Assembly (NCBI GenBank): GCA_903881585.1
Contig: CAIRTW010000055.1
Location: forward strand, 1-41,801
DNA length: 41,801 nucleotides
Reading direction: 5' to 3'
DNA from: an uncultured Bacteroidota bacterium
GTDB lineage: Bacteria; Bacteroidota; Bacteroidia; Chitinophagales; Chitinophagaceae
Below, in pieces: positions 8,881 through 19,300 of the stretch (position 1 is the stretch's first letter; every line of letters starts with the position of its first letter). The position numbers were made by a program, and so were the translations under genes. The notes beneath the pieces were generated by a model. That model did no database searches. It saw nothing but the letters and a program-made list of their open reading frames with translations, and had not been told where the DNA came from.

Positions 8881-8926
8881 GATTTGTCGCAAGCGACAAA
8901 TCATCCCCTCCTAAAAACAGGAGGGG
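8881..8926. repeat. Tandem hairpins between the two RND genes
   Basis: GATTTGTCGC-AA-GCGACAAATC (8881-8902) is a perfect 10-bp stem with a 2-base spacer. It is followed by CCCCTCCT-AAAAAC-AGGAGGGG (8905-8926), an 8-bp stem. This pair looks like an inserted palindromic repeat rather than a terminator, since no T-run follows on the minus strand. It could attenuate or stabilise the operon message between the two pump genes. Confidence 0.65.
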
Positions 8927-8956
8927 AGGTGTTACACGGCCCGCATTTTGTGTTTA

Positions 8957-11900
8957 TTACTGTTTTGAATTACTTTCATTTTTGTCTTCATTTTTATGTT
9001 CATCCTGCGGGTTATTTTGTTCGCGGGATTTTTGGATCTCGTATTCCAGCTCGGGGTCTATGTTTTCGGCTTCTACTTTTTCGGCTTTTTCCATCAGTTC
9101 ATCGTGATGGGCTATGAGGTATTCCAGTTTCTTTTTGCCGTAGGATACTTTGGTAATAATGACAAACAGAACCGGCACTATGAAGATGGCAAGCGTGGAG
9201 GCCGCCAACATGCCGCCGAACACTGTGAAGCCAATAGTGCGGCGGGCAATAGCCCCTGCGCCAGTAGCCAGCATCAGCGGCAACACACCGAGTATGAATG
9301 CCAGCGATGTCATGACGATGGGGCGGAGACGGAGCTTAACGGCTTCGAGCGTTGACTTTACTACGTCCTCACCCCTGTCCACCCTAACCTTGGCAAACTC
9401 TACGATGAGTATGGCGTTTTTGGCGGCAAGCCCAATCAATGTAATGAGGCCTATCTGTGCATAAACATTGTTGGTGATATGCGGCAGAAAAATAAGTGTG
9501 AGTATGGCACCGAAAGCACCGATAGGCACAGCAAGCAGTACAGAGAATGGTACAGACCAACTCTCGTATAAGGCGGCAAGAAACAAGAATACGAACGTAA
9601 TAGAGAAAATGAAAATGTAAATAGTTGCAGCACCGGCCTTGATCTCTTCATAGCTGAGACCGGAGTATTCATAAGCATAGCCTTGCGGCAATACCCTGTC
9701 TGCTATTTTCTTCAATGCATCCAATGATTGTGTGCTGCTGTAGCCGTCAGCGGACGAACCATCTATCTCCGCAGAGCGGAAGATATTGAAATGGGAGATG
9801 AGTGGAGCTGCTTCCGTAGGCTGCGAACTAATAACGGAGCCCAGCGGCACCATGGCGCCAGCCTGGTTGCGCACATAGTATTTGTCTATGTCGGAGACCA
9901 GCTGGCGGAAGGCGGTATCTGCCTGCACCACCACATGGAAAGTGCGGTTGTAGGTAGTGAAATCGTTGATGTAGAGGCTGCCCATGTATGCCTGTATGGT
10001 GGTAAACACATCGGCAATATTAACGCCGAGCTTCTCGCATTTTTCGCGGTCAACTGTGAGGTTGACATTCGGCGTATGTGCGGAATAGTAACTGAAGGCG
10101 TTAGAGATAGCAGGATCCTTTTTAGCTTCTGCAATAAAGTTGTTGACTACCTTTTCAAACTCATGAACGTCATCGTTCGTATTGCGCTGCTCTATCTGAA
10201 AACTGAATCCAACTGTGGAACCAACACCGGGTATAGGCGAAGGCTGGATCACCTGCACACTCGCATTGTTTATCCCGGCTGAGTCTATCCGTTTTTGCAG
10301 TTCACCAATGATACCAGGCACCTGCTCACCTCCTTTTTTGCGCTCATCCCAGGGCTTGAGCTGAACATAGATGGTACCGCAGTTGGAGTTGGTGGCATTG
10401 GTGACCACGTTCAGCCCGGAAAGCGCCGCATAATGCCCTACCCCGGGTGTGGATTCAACAACCTTCATGAGCCGCTGCATGACCCCAACGGACTGTGAAG
10501 TGGCATAAGCGGGTGGCAGCTGGAACGTGACGTAAAGATTGCCATCATCTTCTGAAGGAATAAAGCCTGATGACTTATGTCTAAACATAAACACCGCCCC
10601 AACGCAAATACATAAGAGGATTATGACCACGTAGCGCGCCCCTTTGATACTGCGCTGTACCCCGTTTGTGTATTTATCTGTGACCTTGTCGAACCAGGTA
10701 TTGAAACGTGCAAACAATTTATTCAGACCTTTTACTTTCTTATCCTTAGTGGCAGATGGTTTTAAGAGCAGTGTACACAGCGCAGGTGTAAGGGATAGGG
10801 CGATAAACGCAGAGAGAATAACCGAGATAGCGATGGTAATGGCAAACTGCTGGTAAAGACGACCAACAATACCCGGGATGAAACCAACGGGAACGAATAC
10901 AGCGGCAAGAATAAGGGCAATGGCAACAACAGGAGCAGAGATGTCTTTCATAGCCTGGTAAGTGGCTTCTTTGGCCGACATGCCCTTTTCATCAATATAG
11001 TGCTGGACGGATTCGACAACGATAATAGCATCATCCACTACAATACCGATAGCCAGCACGAAGCCAAACATAGTGAGCCTGTTGATGGTGAAACCAAGTG
11101 GTATGAAGAAACAGAAAGTGCCGAGGATAGACACGGGGATGGCAAGAACAGGAATAAGCGTGGAACGGAAATTCTGAAGGAACACGAATACCACTATTGC
11201 CACCAATCCAAGCGTGAGCAATAAGGTGATCACCACATCTTTCATGGACACTTTAACCACAGTAACGGATTCAAAAGGCACACTGTAATCCACATCGGCT
11301 GGAAAGGAGGCCTTCAGTTGTGCGAGCGTCTTATATACCCCATCGGCTGTTTCGAGGGCGTTGCTGCCGGGAGCCTGGTAGATGAGCAGGTAAGATGCCC
11401 GCTTGCCATCGACAAATTAATTGCTGGAGAACGTGAATTTGCCTAGCTCTACCCTCGCCACATCCTTGAGGTGAACCAATTCGCCTGTTGCCGGAACAGT
11501 TTTGACAATAACATTTTCGAAATCAGTAACCTTGCTCAGACGGCCATTCACCAATATGCCCAGCTCAAAAGTCTGTGTTTTCTGCTGGGGAGGCACACCT
11601 GCTGAGCCTGCGGCCACCTGGACATTCTGGGCATTCAACGCAGCAATGACATCGGAGGGAGTAAGACTATAAGAAGCCATCTTCTCCGGGTTCATCCAGA
11701 TGCGCATACTGAAGTCATCTGTAAACCGGTTGATACTGCCTACACCGGGCACACGCAACAGCGCATCCTGAACAAAGATGTTGGTATAGTTATCGAGGAA
11801 GGTGATATCATGCGAACCTTTGGGTGCATATATTGCCACCATCATCAACATGCTGGGGTTAACCGCTCGAACGGTAAGGCCCAACCTGCTCACAACAGCA

Positions 11901-12259
11901 GGTAACAATGGGGATGCAATACTCACACGGTTCTGCACATCGAGCGTGGCAATATCTATGTCCGTACCTATTTTAAAGGTGACATTCATGGACATGATGC
12001 CATTGTTGGTGCTGTTGCTCTGCATGTATTCCATGCCGGGCGTACCGTTTACCTGCTGCTCTATGGGGGTTGCTACTGTTTGCTCCACCGTTTGTGCATC
12101 TGCTCCTGTGAACTGGCCATTCACCTGCACCACAGGCGGTGTAATATCGGGGTACTGATCTATGGGCAGATTGAAAATGCAAATAACGCCCGTGATCGCC
12201 AGCACGATTGATATTACGATAGCCGTAACCGGTCTTTTTATGAAAGTATTAGCGATCAT
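8957..12259 (-). pseudogene. RND efflux pump inner-membrane subunit (HAE1/AcrB-like), interrupted by in-frame TAA
   Basis: The frame is open for 1100 codons, except for a TAA at 11419-11417 (codon 281). The paralogue at 5515-8802 reads SSNSFVDG at this point, with Ser TCC where this gene has TAA, so one C-to-A change from a Ser TCA codon would explain it. Downstream the frame continues without loss: the SYL-IYQAPGSNALET block, the Asp pair in GIVVDDAIIVVE and the Lys in GLAAKNAILIVEFAK are all conserved. Translation as written gives a 280-residue N-terminal fragment, which cannot be a pump. A GTG at 11293 could start the rest but would lack TM1 and part of the porter domain. If the TAA is an error, this is an intact second pump in one operon. 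The terminal stop is TAATAA. Confidence 0.85.
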
Positions 12260-12286
12260 TGTTTGTTCAAAATCAAAGGTTACTTT

Positions 12287-13513
12287 CTATTGTTTGTCCT
12301 GTCCGCTGTTCTTTGTTGTGCTCGTATCTTTTCCGCCGGGCTCCTTAGGTTTTTTATCTGCAATGCTTACCTGGGAGCCATCGTGCAGGGATTGAACACC
12401 GTCGACAATGATCTTATCGCCCACATTGATGCCATCTTTAATGACCACATTTGGCCCGATAGTGGCAGCTACATGTACCTTGCGCTGCAAAGCCACCATG
12501 CCGGTTTTTTGAGGTTCGTTATGGCCTTTGGATGCAGTGTCGCCGTGACTGACGATGACCGTATCCTTGGCCTCGAACACAAAGTATTCGCCCATTTGCT
12601 CTACAATGGCTTTGTTCGGTATTAGTATTTGCGGCGTGGAATCCTGGTTGTGCACCCGCAGTACGCAGCTCATACCTACGCGGAGGTAACTTTCCTTGTT
12701 AGGAAAAACGATCCTCACCCTGATGGAACCGGTCTGCGCACTTACTGCGCGATCAATAATAGATATCTCCCCATCGGCAGGATAAAAGGAATTGTTTGGC
12801 AGAATGAGTGTAAACAATGAATCGATCCCTTTGCCCTTGCCATGCTGCAGCTCTTCAAAGTGAAGCAATTGCTTTTCATTGATCTGTATATCCACCCCCA
12901 TCGGGTCATCAGTAGAAATAGTATTTAGTACAGTCTGGCCAACAGTAACAAGGTCGCCGAGCTTTACCATACTAAAACCGATAGTACCATCGAAAGGAGC
13001 AGTAATTACAGAAAAGGCCAGGTTGGTTTTAGCATTTTTCAATACTTCATCGGCTGCTTTGACTGTGCTTTTGGAGTTTTCAAGAGTTATCATAGCGTGA
13101 TCATACAACTGCTTCGCAACTGCCTTTTGGCTATTGAGGTATGAATAGCGGTCGGCATCCTGCTGGGATTGCGTTAATGTGCCCTCGGCCACTTTCAGGT
13201 TGTCTTCTGCGGCCCGGTAGTTGGCTTCATATATATGCCTGTCGATCTCGTATAGCTTCTGGCCTTTTTTTACATGGCTGCCTTCTTTGAACCAGATGCC
13301 CGTAATATAACCCTGCACCTGCGGCAAGAGGTTAACCTGGCTTAGCGCCACAGTGGTGGCGGTGTACCTGTCGAAATAAACAACCGGTTGTGTTTTTACT
13401 GTAATGACATTAACCGGGACAGGCTGCGATTTTGGCGGCTCCTTATGCTCGCATGAAAACAGGAGCAAGCAGCTAAGAGTTGATGCCAATATTATTTTAC
13501 TTATTCTGTACAT
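12287..13513 (-). CDS. RND efflux periplasmic adaptor (membrane fusion) lipoprotein
   Basis: The AcrA/MexA-type subunit linking inner-membrane RND pumps to the outer-membrane channel. It has 408 residues and begins with a lipoprotein signal whose lipobox LFSC places the lipidated Cys at residue 21. Then come the membrane-proximal and lipoyl segments (VQGYITGIWFKEGSHVKKGQ near 68-87), an alpha-hairpin rich in Glu/Lys/Gln, the second lipoyl half with ITAPFDGTIGF, and the beta-barrel. The C-terminal stretch after GDKIIVDGVQSLHDGSQV is Lys/Gly/Ser-rich and disordered. It lies 13 bases after the TolC-like gene and 27 bases before the first RND gene, as expected for one transcript. It would have to serve both RND proteins. 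Confidence 0.94.
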   Translation of the reverse strand: MYRISKIILASTLSCLLLFSCEHKEPPKSQPVPVNVITVKTQPVVYFDRYTATTVALSQVNLLPQVQGYITGIWFKEGSHVKKGQKLYEIDRHIYEANYRAAEDNLKVAEGTLTQSQQDADRYSYLNSQKAVAKQLYDHAMITLENSKSTVKAADEVLKNAKTNLAFSVITAPFDGTIGFSMVKLGDLVTVGQTVLNTISTDDPMGVDIQINEKQLLHFEELQHGKGKGIDSLFTLILPNNSFYPADGEISIIDRAVSAQTGSIRVRIVFPNKESYLRVGMSCVLRVHNQDSTPQILIPNKAIVEQMGEYFVFEAKDTVIVSHGDTASKGHNEPQKTGMVALQRKVHVAATIGPNVVIKDGINVGDKIIVDGVQSLHDGSQVSIADKKPKEPGGKDTSTTKNSGQDKQ

Positions 13514-13526
13514 AAACTTCGTTTGT

Positions 13527-14879
13527 TTATTGATTATAAGGTATTACCCCCATTGCTTTCTGAACATCTATTTTGCTTGACAACAACTGGAACAATGCAT
13601 TTGTGTATCCTATCTCAGATGCTATCAGGTTTGACTCGGCCACGATCATATTCAGGTAAGCCACTATCCCCTCTTTATATTGCAGCGATACGATACGGTA
13701 CACATTTTTAGCGCGCGTACGGTTATCGGCCATCAGCCGCCAGTTGTAGAGGTTGCTTTTGTAGCTGGCCAGAGCAGTAGTGTACTCGGTGTATATCTGC
13801 GATTTTAAATTCACCTCCGACCAGTTCAGGATATCTTCCTGCAAACGGGATTTATGCCTGTTTTCCAGACGGGAAAAACCTGTGAACAGCGGTATGTTCA
13901 ACGACAGGCCGAAGTAAGAATAAGGATAGGCCTTATCAAAAATATCTGATGCTGTATTGTTTTCGTACTCGTAATAATAATTATAAAAAACAGATGCAGT
14001 AGGGAGAAATGCAAGATCATAATAGGTTGTTTGCTGGCGCTGGAGCTGCTTGAATGTTTTCACGAGCTGGTATTCTATACGGTTTTCGTACTGAAGTGAC
14101 TGGGCCGTATCAAACAGGATCTCCTGCATCATCTGCAGCGTATCGAATGCCACGTTAAATTGTTTTTCGACAGGATACCCCATCATTTGTTTCAGAGTGG
14201 CATATTCAGGGGTTACGTTTTCGACCTGCTGCTTTAGCTGAACTAATGAATTGTTGAGGGTGATAATGGCTTCCTCGTAATCTGTTTCATCGACAATACC
14301 ACCAACGTACTGGTGGTAAGTGTCCATAACATTCCGGTCGAGACGGGCTGTGTCTTCTTTTAGCACATTTATCTGCTCCAGTGTAAGCAACAGGTTGTAA
14401 AAGGTTTTGCTCACCGTGGAGACTACATTTATTTTGGTGCTGTCGGTGATCTCCTCGGCCTCCCTAATGTATAACGGTGCGCTATGGGCAGCATATAGCA
14501 ACTGCGGATTGAAAATGGTTTGACTGGCGGACAACTGGGGGATCACTGTATTTGTAATACCGGAATGCGTGGTTACCGGAGGCCCGCCAAGTGAATCTGA
14601 AATGAAAGTAGTGGGCAGCGTGTTGTAATGTGTGGCATTGGCGGCGAGATTCACCTGCGGCAGCCAACCAGATAAACTAATAGCATTGGTGGCTTTCGCT
14701 ATGCGGATACCTATCTTAGCCTGATTGAGGGCCGGCTGGCGCTTTAACGCATAATCAATGCACTGACCGAGCGTGAGGGATTCAACATTGGCAGCACTGT
14801 CGTTTTGCGCAATTGCAGCCACAGAAACACAACAGAGCAGGACTATACCTGCCAATACGAGAACAAATTTTACTTTCAT
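13527..14879 (-). CDS. TolC-like outer-membrane efflux channel
   Basis: Outer-membrane factor of the tripartite pump, first gene of the leftward efflux operon. I choose the ATG at 14879 because it begins a clean signal peptide (MKVKFVLVLAGIVLLCC, ending near AIAQ); ATG 14900 or 14936 would add a basic prefix. The mature part has the two repeated OEP units of long amphipathic helices (LTLGQCIDYALKRQPALNQAK, and in the second half LQEDILNWSEVNLKSQIYTE) and short beta-strand regions with aromatic residues. At about 450 residues it has a normal family length. No TAnnTTTG element was clear upstream. Neighbours 13 bases downstream confirm the pump role. Confidence 0.92.
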   Translation of the reverse strand: MKVKFVLVLAGIVLLCCVSVAAIAQNDSAANVESLTLGQCIDYALKRQPALNQAKIGIRIAKATNAISLSGWLPQVNLAANATHYNTLPTTFISDSLGGPPVTTHSGITNTVIPQLSASQTIFNPQLLYAAHSAPLYIREAEEITDSTKINVVSTVSKTFYNLLLTLEQINVLKEDTARLDRNVMDTYHQYVGGIVDETDYEEAIITLNNSLVQLKQQVENVTPEYATLKQMMGYPVEKQFNVAFDTLQMMQEILFDTAQSLQYENRIEYQLVKTFKQLQRQQTTYYDLAFLPTASVFYNYYYEYENNTASDIFDKAYPYSYFGLSLNIPLFTGFSRLENRHKSRLQEDILNWSEVNLKSQIYTEYTTALASYKSNLYNWRLMADNRTRAKNVYRIVSLQYKEGIVAYLNMIVAESNLIASEIGYTNALFQLLSSKIDVQKAMGVIPYNQ

Positions 14880-15004
14880 TGATGATCTCTTAGATGCCAT
14901 TTGCAGTAATTTATTGAACCTGCAGATAAAAAGCAATTAGATTTGATGATACCACACAGTGATGCGGTAATATTATGCCATGGGCAGAGCCGGATGGGGA
15001 AAAA

Positions 15005-15391
15005 TCAGACCTGCAGCCTGTGATGCTGCAGATATACCGGCAGAAGGCCGGCAAAAGCAAGTGACTGCTCCTTATACTTTACCTGGCGAACATGTTCACT
15101 GACATAAAGAAGGACCAAAGAAATCAAAGCAGACAACAAGACAAGAACGGCAAAATTATCGTCGGAAGATTGACGCTTTTCGCCATGAACGACTTTGGAG
15201 AGGTATTCATGCTTATCCCTGCTGCCGTCCTTAATCTTTTTATTGAAGGATAATTCGGCATTGTAATTTGCCGGGTTTACTTTCTGCTCAATAAGCCTTT
15301 TTGAAGCGCTTGAAAAAACAATACAAGTCAACGCCATAAAAAGCCAGATATAGCTCTTCAGACCTTTGCTTGTGTAATTGTTTTTCAGCAT
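15005..15391 (-). CDS. Small two-helix membrane protein of unknown function
   Basis: A 128-residue protein that I do not recognise. Two hydrophobic stretches are visible, SYIWLFMALTCIVFSSAS near the N-terminus and FAVLVLLSALISLVLLYVS in the second half. Between them is a polar loop with many Lys and Glu, and the protein ends in LLPVYLQHHRLQV. It is probably an inner-membrane protein with both ends on the same side. The frame extends upstream to a TTG at 15412, but the ATG at 15391 is preferred: an exact -7 element at 15410-15417 overlaps the TTG. The gene lies upstream of the efflux operon in the same direction, 125 bases away. A regulatory or assembly link to the pump is speculative. Confidence 0.6.
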   Translation of the reverse strand: MLKNNYTSKGLKSYIWLFMALTCIVFSSASKRLIEQKVNPANYNAELSFNKKIKDGSRDKHEYLSKVVHGEKRQSSDDNFAVLVLLSALISLVLLYVSEHVRQVKYKEQSLAFAGLLPVYLQHHRLQV

Positions 15392-15409
15392 TATCAATGA
15401 AATGGAAGA

Positions 15410-15417
15410 CAAATCTA
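15410..15417 (-). promoter_or_regulatory. -7 promoter element (TAGATTTG) for the small membrane protein
   Basis: The minus-strand TAGATTTG is an exact TAnnTTTG match, 18 bases upstream of the ATG at 15391. It supports that ATG as the start and argues that the small gene is real. Confidence 0.5.
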
Positions 15418-15623
15418 ATGTTATTATAGTAATTGTGTCTTAAAGATGTCTTAAAATATTTTACCCAAGCACAGTAAAAAACTATAAAAATCACGTTCGG
15501 CAATCAGTATCAATCAGTTAGCAGATAAGGTGCAGACGAAATAAAGAGCAAGATTAATATAAGCACAACACATCATAGCATTGCGCCCCTCGGTTCTTCC
15601 TGGTTATAGTCAAACCTTCACGA

Positions 15624-15700
15624 ATTGGGTAGCCCCAATGGGGCAATGTGTTGTTTGGTTTCCAAGGGCTAGAATGCGGTAGCTCCTATCGGAGCATTCC
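15624..15700. repeat. Two-hairpin dispersed element, copy B
   Basis: Same plan as 5346-5428: ATTGGGTA, hairpin GCCCC-AAT-GGGGC (15632-15644), CAATGTGTTGT, then GCGGTA and hairpin GCTCC-TATC-GGAGC (15682-15695). In the second hairpin a C-G pair of copy A is replaced by T-A on both arms, a compensated change. The rest of 15418-15762 shows no gene. Confidence 0.75.
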
Positions 15701-15762
15701 ATATGATACAGAAATAGTGCGGTGCAAAAAATCGAATTGCACCACATCTATTCTGATGTACT

Positions 15763-16134
15763 TTAATTGAAAAACTCGCGGACTTTTGCGATCATCTGAT
15801 GATCGGTCAGGTGGCCGGTGTTTTCAACGGTTATCTTTGTGTCGTTGAATTTTGCATCCTCCTTGAGGTAATTATGCAATTGCTCCTGCGCGATGCCGGT
15901 ACCAAAAAGCAATATCTGATCATAGGTTTGCAGTTGACCAGATAACGACTTAAAGTAAGATAAGAGGTCTGCCTGCTTTGCATTGTTACGATGATGTTCG
16001 CTCTCTGCCTCGAACCCGGATGGAGCATCTATTTTTTCTTTAAGCGCATATCCAGCTTCACCCTTTGTAATGATGAATGCGTTCTTATGGTCAACCCATA
16101 CACCTGCAAATTGTTGTTGATCGTTGTGTTTCAT
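15763..16134 (-). CDS. baeRF-like (bacterial eRF1/Pelota-fold) small protein
   Basis: A 123-residue cytoplasmic protein. It opens with FAGVWVDHKNAFIIT, followed by ILLFGTGIAQEQLHNYL and ending in NTGHLTDHQMIAKVREFF. The order WxDHxxAxI, then an LLxFGxGxAxxxLxNYL strand-loop-helix, then a TDxQxxAxVxxF helix resembles proteins annotated as bacterial release-factor-1-like (baeRF) families, thought to act in ribosome rescue or tRNA/translation stress. I chose the ATG at 16134; a frame extension to 16212 has no homology-like sequence. It is a single gene between two leftward units. The family assignment is by eye and moderate; the biochemical role is not known. Confidence 0.6.
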   Translation of the reverse strand: MKHNDQQQFAGVWVDHKNAFIITKGEAGYALKEKIDAPSGFEAESEHHRNNAKQADLLSYFKSLSGQLQTYDQILLFGTGIAQEQLHNYLKEDAKFNDTKITVENTGHLTDHQMIAKVREFFN

Positions 16135-16309
16135 ACCATTAATAAATTTGAGTAAAATAGTTGTGCCAAAAGAATCGAGCCACGAGCGGGATCCGTGGCA
16201 TTTATTCTGCAAATATATTTTCCCAAATGGCGGAATAGAATGATTGCCATCAGGAGTTTAACTGATATAAAACATGGGCACAAACTCGAAGGCCATAAAA
16301 CGAACAGGC

Positions 16310-19300
16310 TTAGTTAGCGTTTGCCTGCTGTACTTTTGGCCTTGTTTTTTCTGCCGTGATTATTGTTTTTGCTTTTGCTGCATATTCAGCAACGAGCTTT
16401 TCGTGAGATTCTTCTCCCTTTTTAAGGTCGTCGCCAAGGACGGTGATGCGCCCGTCCTGCAGGTTGGTGGGGCGGCACTCCTGGTTGCAGACAGCGCCGT
16501 AAACTTCTGTAATATTCTCACGAAGTTTTTTCTCATCGGCAAAAATGGATTTATGCTTGGTAGCCAGAAGCGTACTCCTCAACGTTTCCAGCTTGTCGTA
16601 ATACTCTTTCAGGTGCTTTTTGTCAGATGCTTTTTTTACAACGTCCAAGTATTCTTTCAGCTCTTTTTGTTCTTTGTTTATGCTGTCAACGAGAATATAA
16701 AGCCGCTCATGCATGTGGTATAGCTGCATGGCTGCGTCGTACTGCTTTTTGCGATCTTCTTCAGAGAACAGTTTATTGTCTTTGTCATGAACCATTTCGA
16801 TCTGCTCTGTGTATTCTTTATCGCCAACTTTCAGCTTGGCTGTGAACATACCCGGTGGTACCATGGGCGCAATAAAACTTCCATAGTCCATCTTAGTGCT
16901 GCCGGTGGCTGTTTTGGGCGGGGTCATGCGGAGGTTCCAGTAAACCTTGTTGATGCCTTTTCGCTTGGTGCCGGGAATGGTCTGTACCAATTTGCCCGAG
17001 GCATCGTATATCTCTACGTTCACGTCTTTTGTAGCCCGGTCTTTGAAATAATATTCAATGGGCTGAATATCATCCGGGTTACCACCCCACCAGCCACCAC
17101 TGACAGGTGACCCACCACCACCATATTTACCCATGGTAATGGGCTCCGGATGCCGGGTAAATAACACCACATCCTTTTCAGCGATCTCCTTTGTAAGAGC
17201 GCGGATGGGCGAAATATCATTTACTACCATGATACCCCGGCCATGGGTGGCCAATACCAGGTCGTTGGTTTGTGGCTGTATCTGTATGTCGCGCACCATG
17301 CTATAATCTGGGATGTGGTTTTTCATGCGAAACCATGACTCTCCACCATCTATGGAAGCGAACAAACCCCGTTCTGTGCCGAGGAAGAGGAGGTTCTTGT
17401 TTACGAGGTCTTCTTTTATTTTGTGTGCGAACCCGGTGAACTCAGGGCTGGTGATGCGTTTCCATGTTTTACCTGCATCAGTTGACTTGGCAAGGTAGGT
17501 ATTCATGTCGCCATACATGTGGTTATCGAAGGTTGCATAGACCGTATTACGATCGAAACGGGACGGCTCGATGCTGCTGACCCATGTTTGCGCAGGGATG
17601 CCGCACGCTGTATAATTTGCAGAAACGTTCTGCCATGATTTGCTACCGTCTGTTACCACCTGCAGATTGCCATCATCGGTGCCAGCCCACACCATGTTCT
17701 CGTCCAGTGGCGACTCGGCAACAGTGAAGATGGTGCAGTGGTTTTCGGCAGAGGTATTGTCTTCGCTGAGGCCGCCGGACTCTTCCTGCTGCTGTTTCTT
17801 TTTATCGTTGGTAGTGAGGTCTGGTGATATTTTTTGCCAAGTGCGGCCCTGGTCTGTTGTTTTATAAAGGTACTGAGCTGCGGTATAAAGATTGTGATGA
17901 TTTGCCTGGCCGGTAACAATGGGTGTGTTCCAATTCCAGCGGAGTTTTTCATCATCTTTGCCTGCTTGCGGTGTGATGTCGAGCGATTTAAAAGTAGTGA
18001 GGTCTATGCGGCCCATATTGCCGCCCTGCGATTCGGCGTATGCAATATTGTTGTCGGTAAGATCGGGTTGCACCCAGAAGCCATCGCCGCCATACATATC
18101 CTGCCAGCTGGAGTTATTGACACCTCCGGGCGCAGCAGATGGGGCTACCCAACTGCCGTTATCCTGCAAGCCACCATACATGCGGTAGGGGGTGTTATTG
18201 TCGCAGGCAACATGGTAAAACTGGCCCACTGGAAGGTTGTACACAAACATCCAGGTAGCGCCACGATCGAGACTGATGTAAACACCGCCATCGGTACCGA
18301 GATACATCTGGTTGGTGTAGTTGGGGTTTATCCAAAGGGCGTGATGATCGCTGTGCACCCAGCCACCATCGTATGATGCATCTGTGAATGAATAGCCTCC
18401 ATCATCGGAATAAGAGAAACCAAAGCCCGGACGATAAACACGCTTAGGGTCTTTGGGGTCAATGACCACGCAGCTAAAGTAGAAGGGACGGGAAACCACA
18501 TTCATGGTAGCGCTTTGCGATTTCCAGTTTTCACCACCATCAGATGAGATGTAGAGGCCTGTTTCTTTTGCTTCAACGATCGCTATCATGTTTTGTGGCG
18601 CGCTGGGTGCAAGCGTGATGGTCATACGGCCGAAGGGCTTGGCAGGGAGGCCATTCTTCAGTTCTTTCCAGGTCTTGCCGGCATCAATACTTTTCCATAA
18701 ACCACTGCCGGGGCCACCGGAGTTGAACGCATAAGGGAAGCGCCGGAACTCCCACATCGTTGCGTAAAGTATATTGGGGTTACTGGGATCAACAGCTATG
18801 TCCGCACAGCCTGTTTTTTCATTTATATAAAATGTTTTGGTCCAGGTATCGCCACCGTCGATTGACTTGTAAAGACCACGATGCTTACTATCGCTCCAGA
18901 GCGGGCCGGGTGCCGCAGCATAAATTACCTGTGAATTTTTAGGATCGATGATGATCTTGGCAATGTGCTCGGTGCTGTCCATGCCTACCTTCACCCAGTT
19001 GTCGCCGGCATCGGTTGACTTGTACATACCATCGCCGATGGATACGGTGTTGCGCATATTGCTTTCGCCGGCGCCAACAAAAACTGTTGATGGATTTGAC
19101 TGATCAACGGCGATAGCGCCGATGCTCATACAGTACTTATCAAAGATCGGTTTGAAAGATGCGCCCGCGTTGGTGCTCTTCCATACTCCCCCACCCGCGC
19201 TGCCAACGTAAAGGGTTTTGTTGTCTTTGTTTACGCCTTCAATAGCCGTGATCCTGCCACTCATAGTACCAGGGCCAAGCCAGCGGGCTTCCATAGCGCC

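Noticed and set aside
2901-12259. Reassignment of TAA to an amino acid
   Set aside because: TAA ends clearly normal genes here (toxin, antitoxin, KaiC, KaiB, and TAATAA at the end of the broken pump gene), so TAA is a working stop.
16180-16201. GCCACG...CGTGGC inverted repeat upstream of the baeRF-like gene as an operator
   Set aside because: Only six bases pair around a nine-base loop, with no promoter element nearby to give it meaning.
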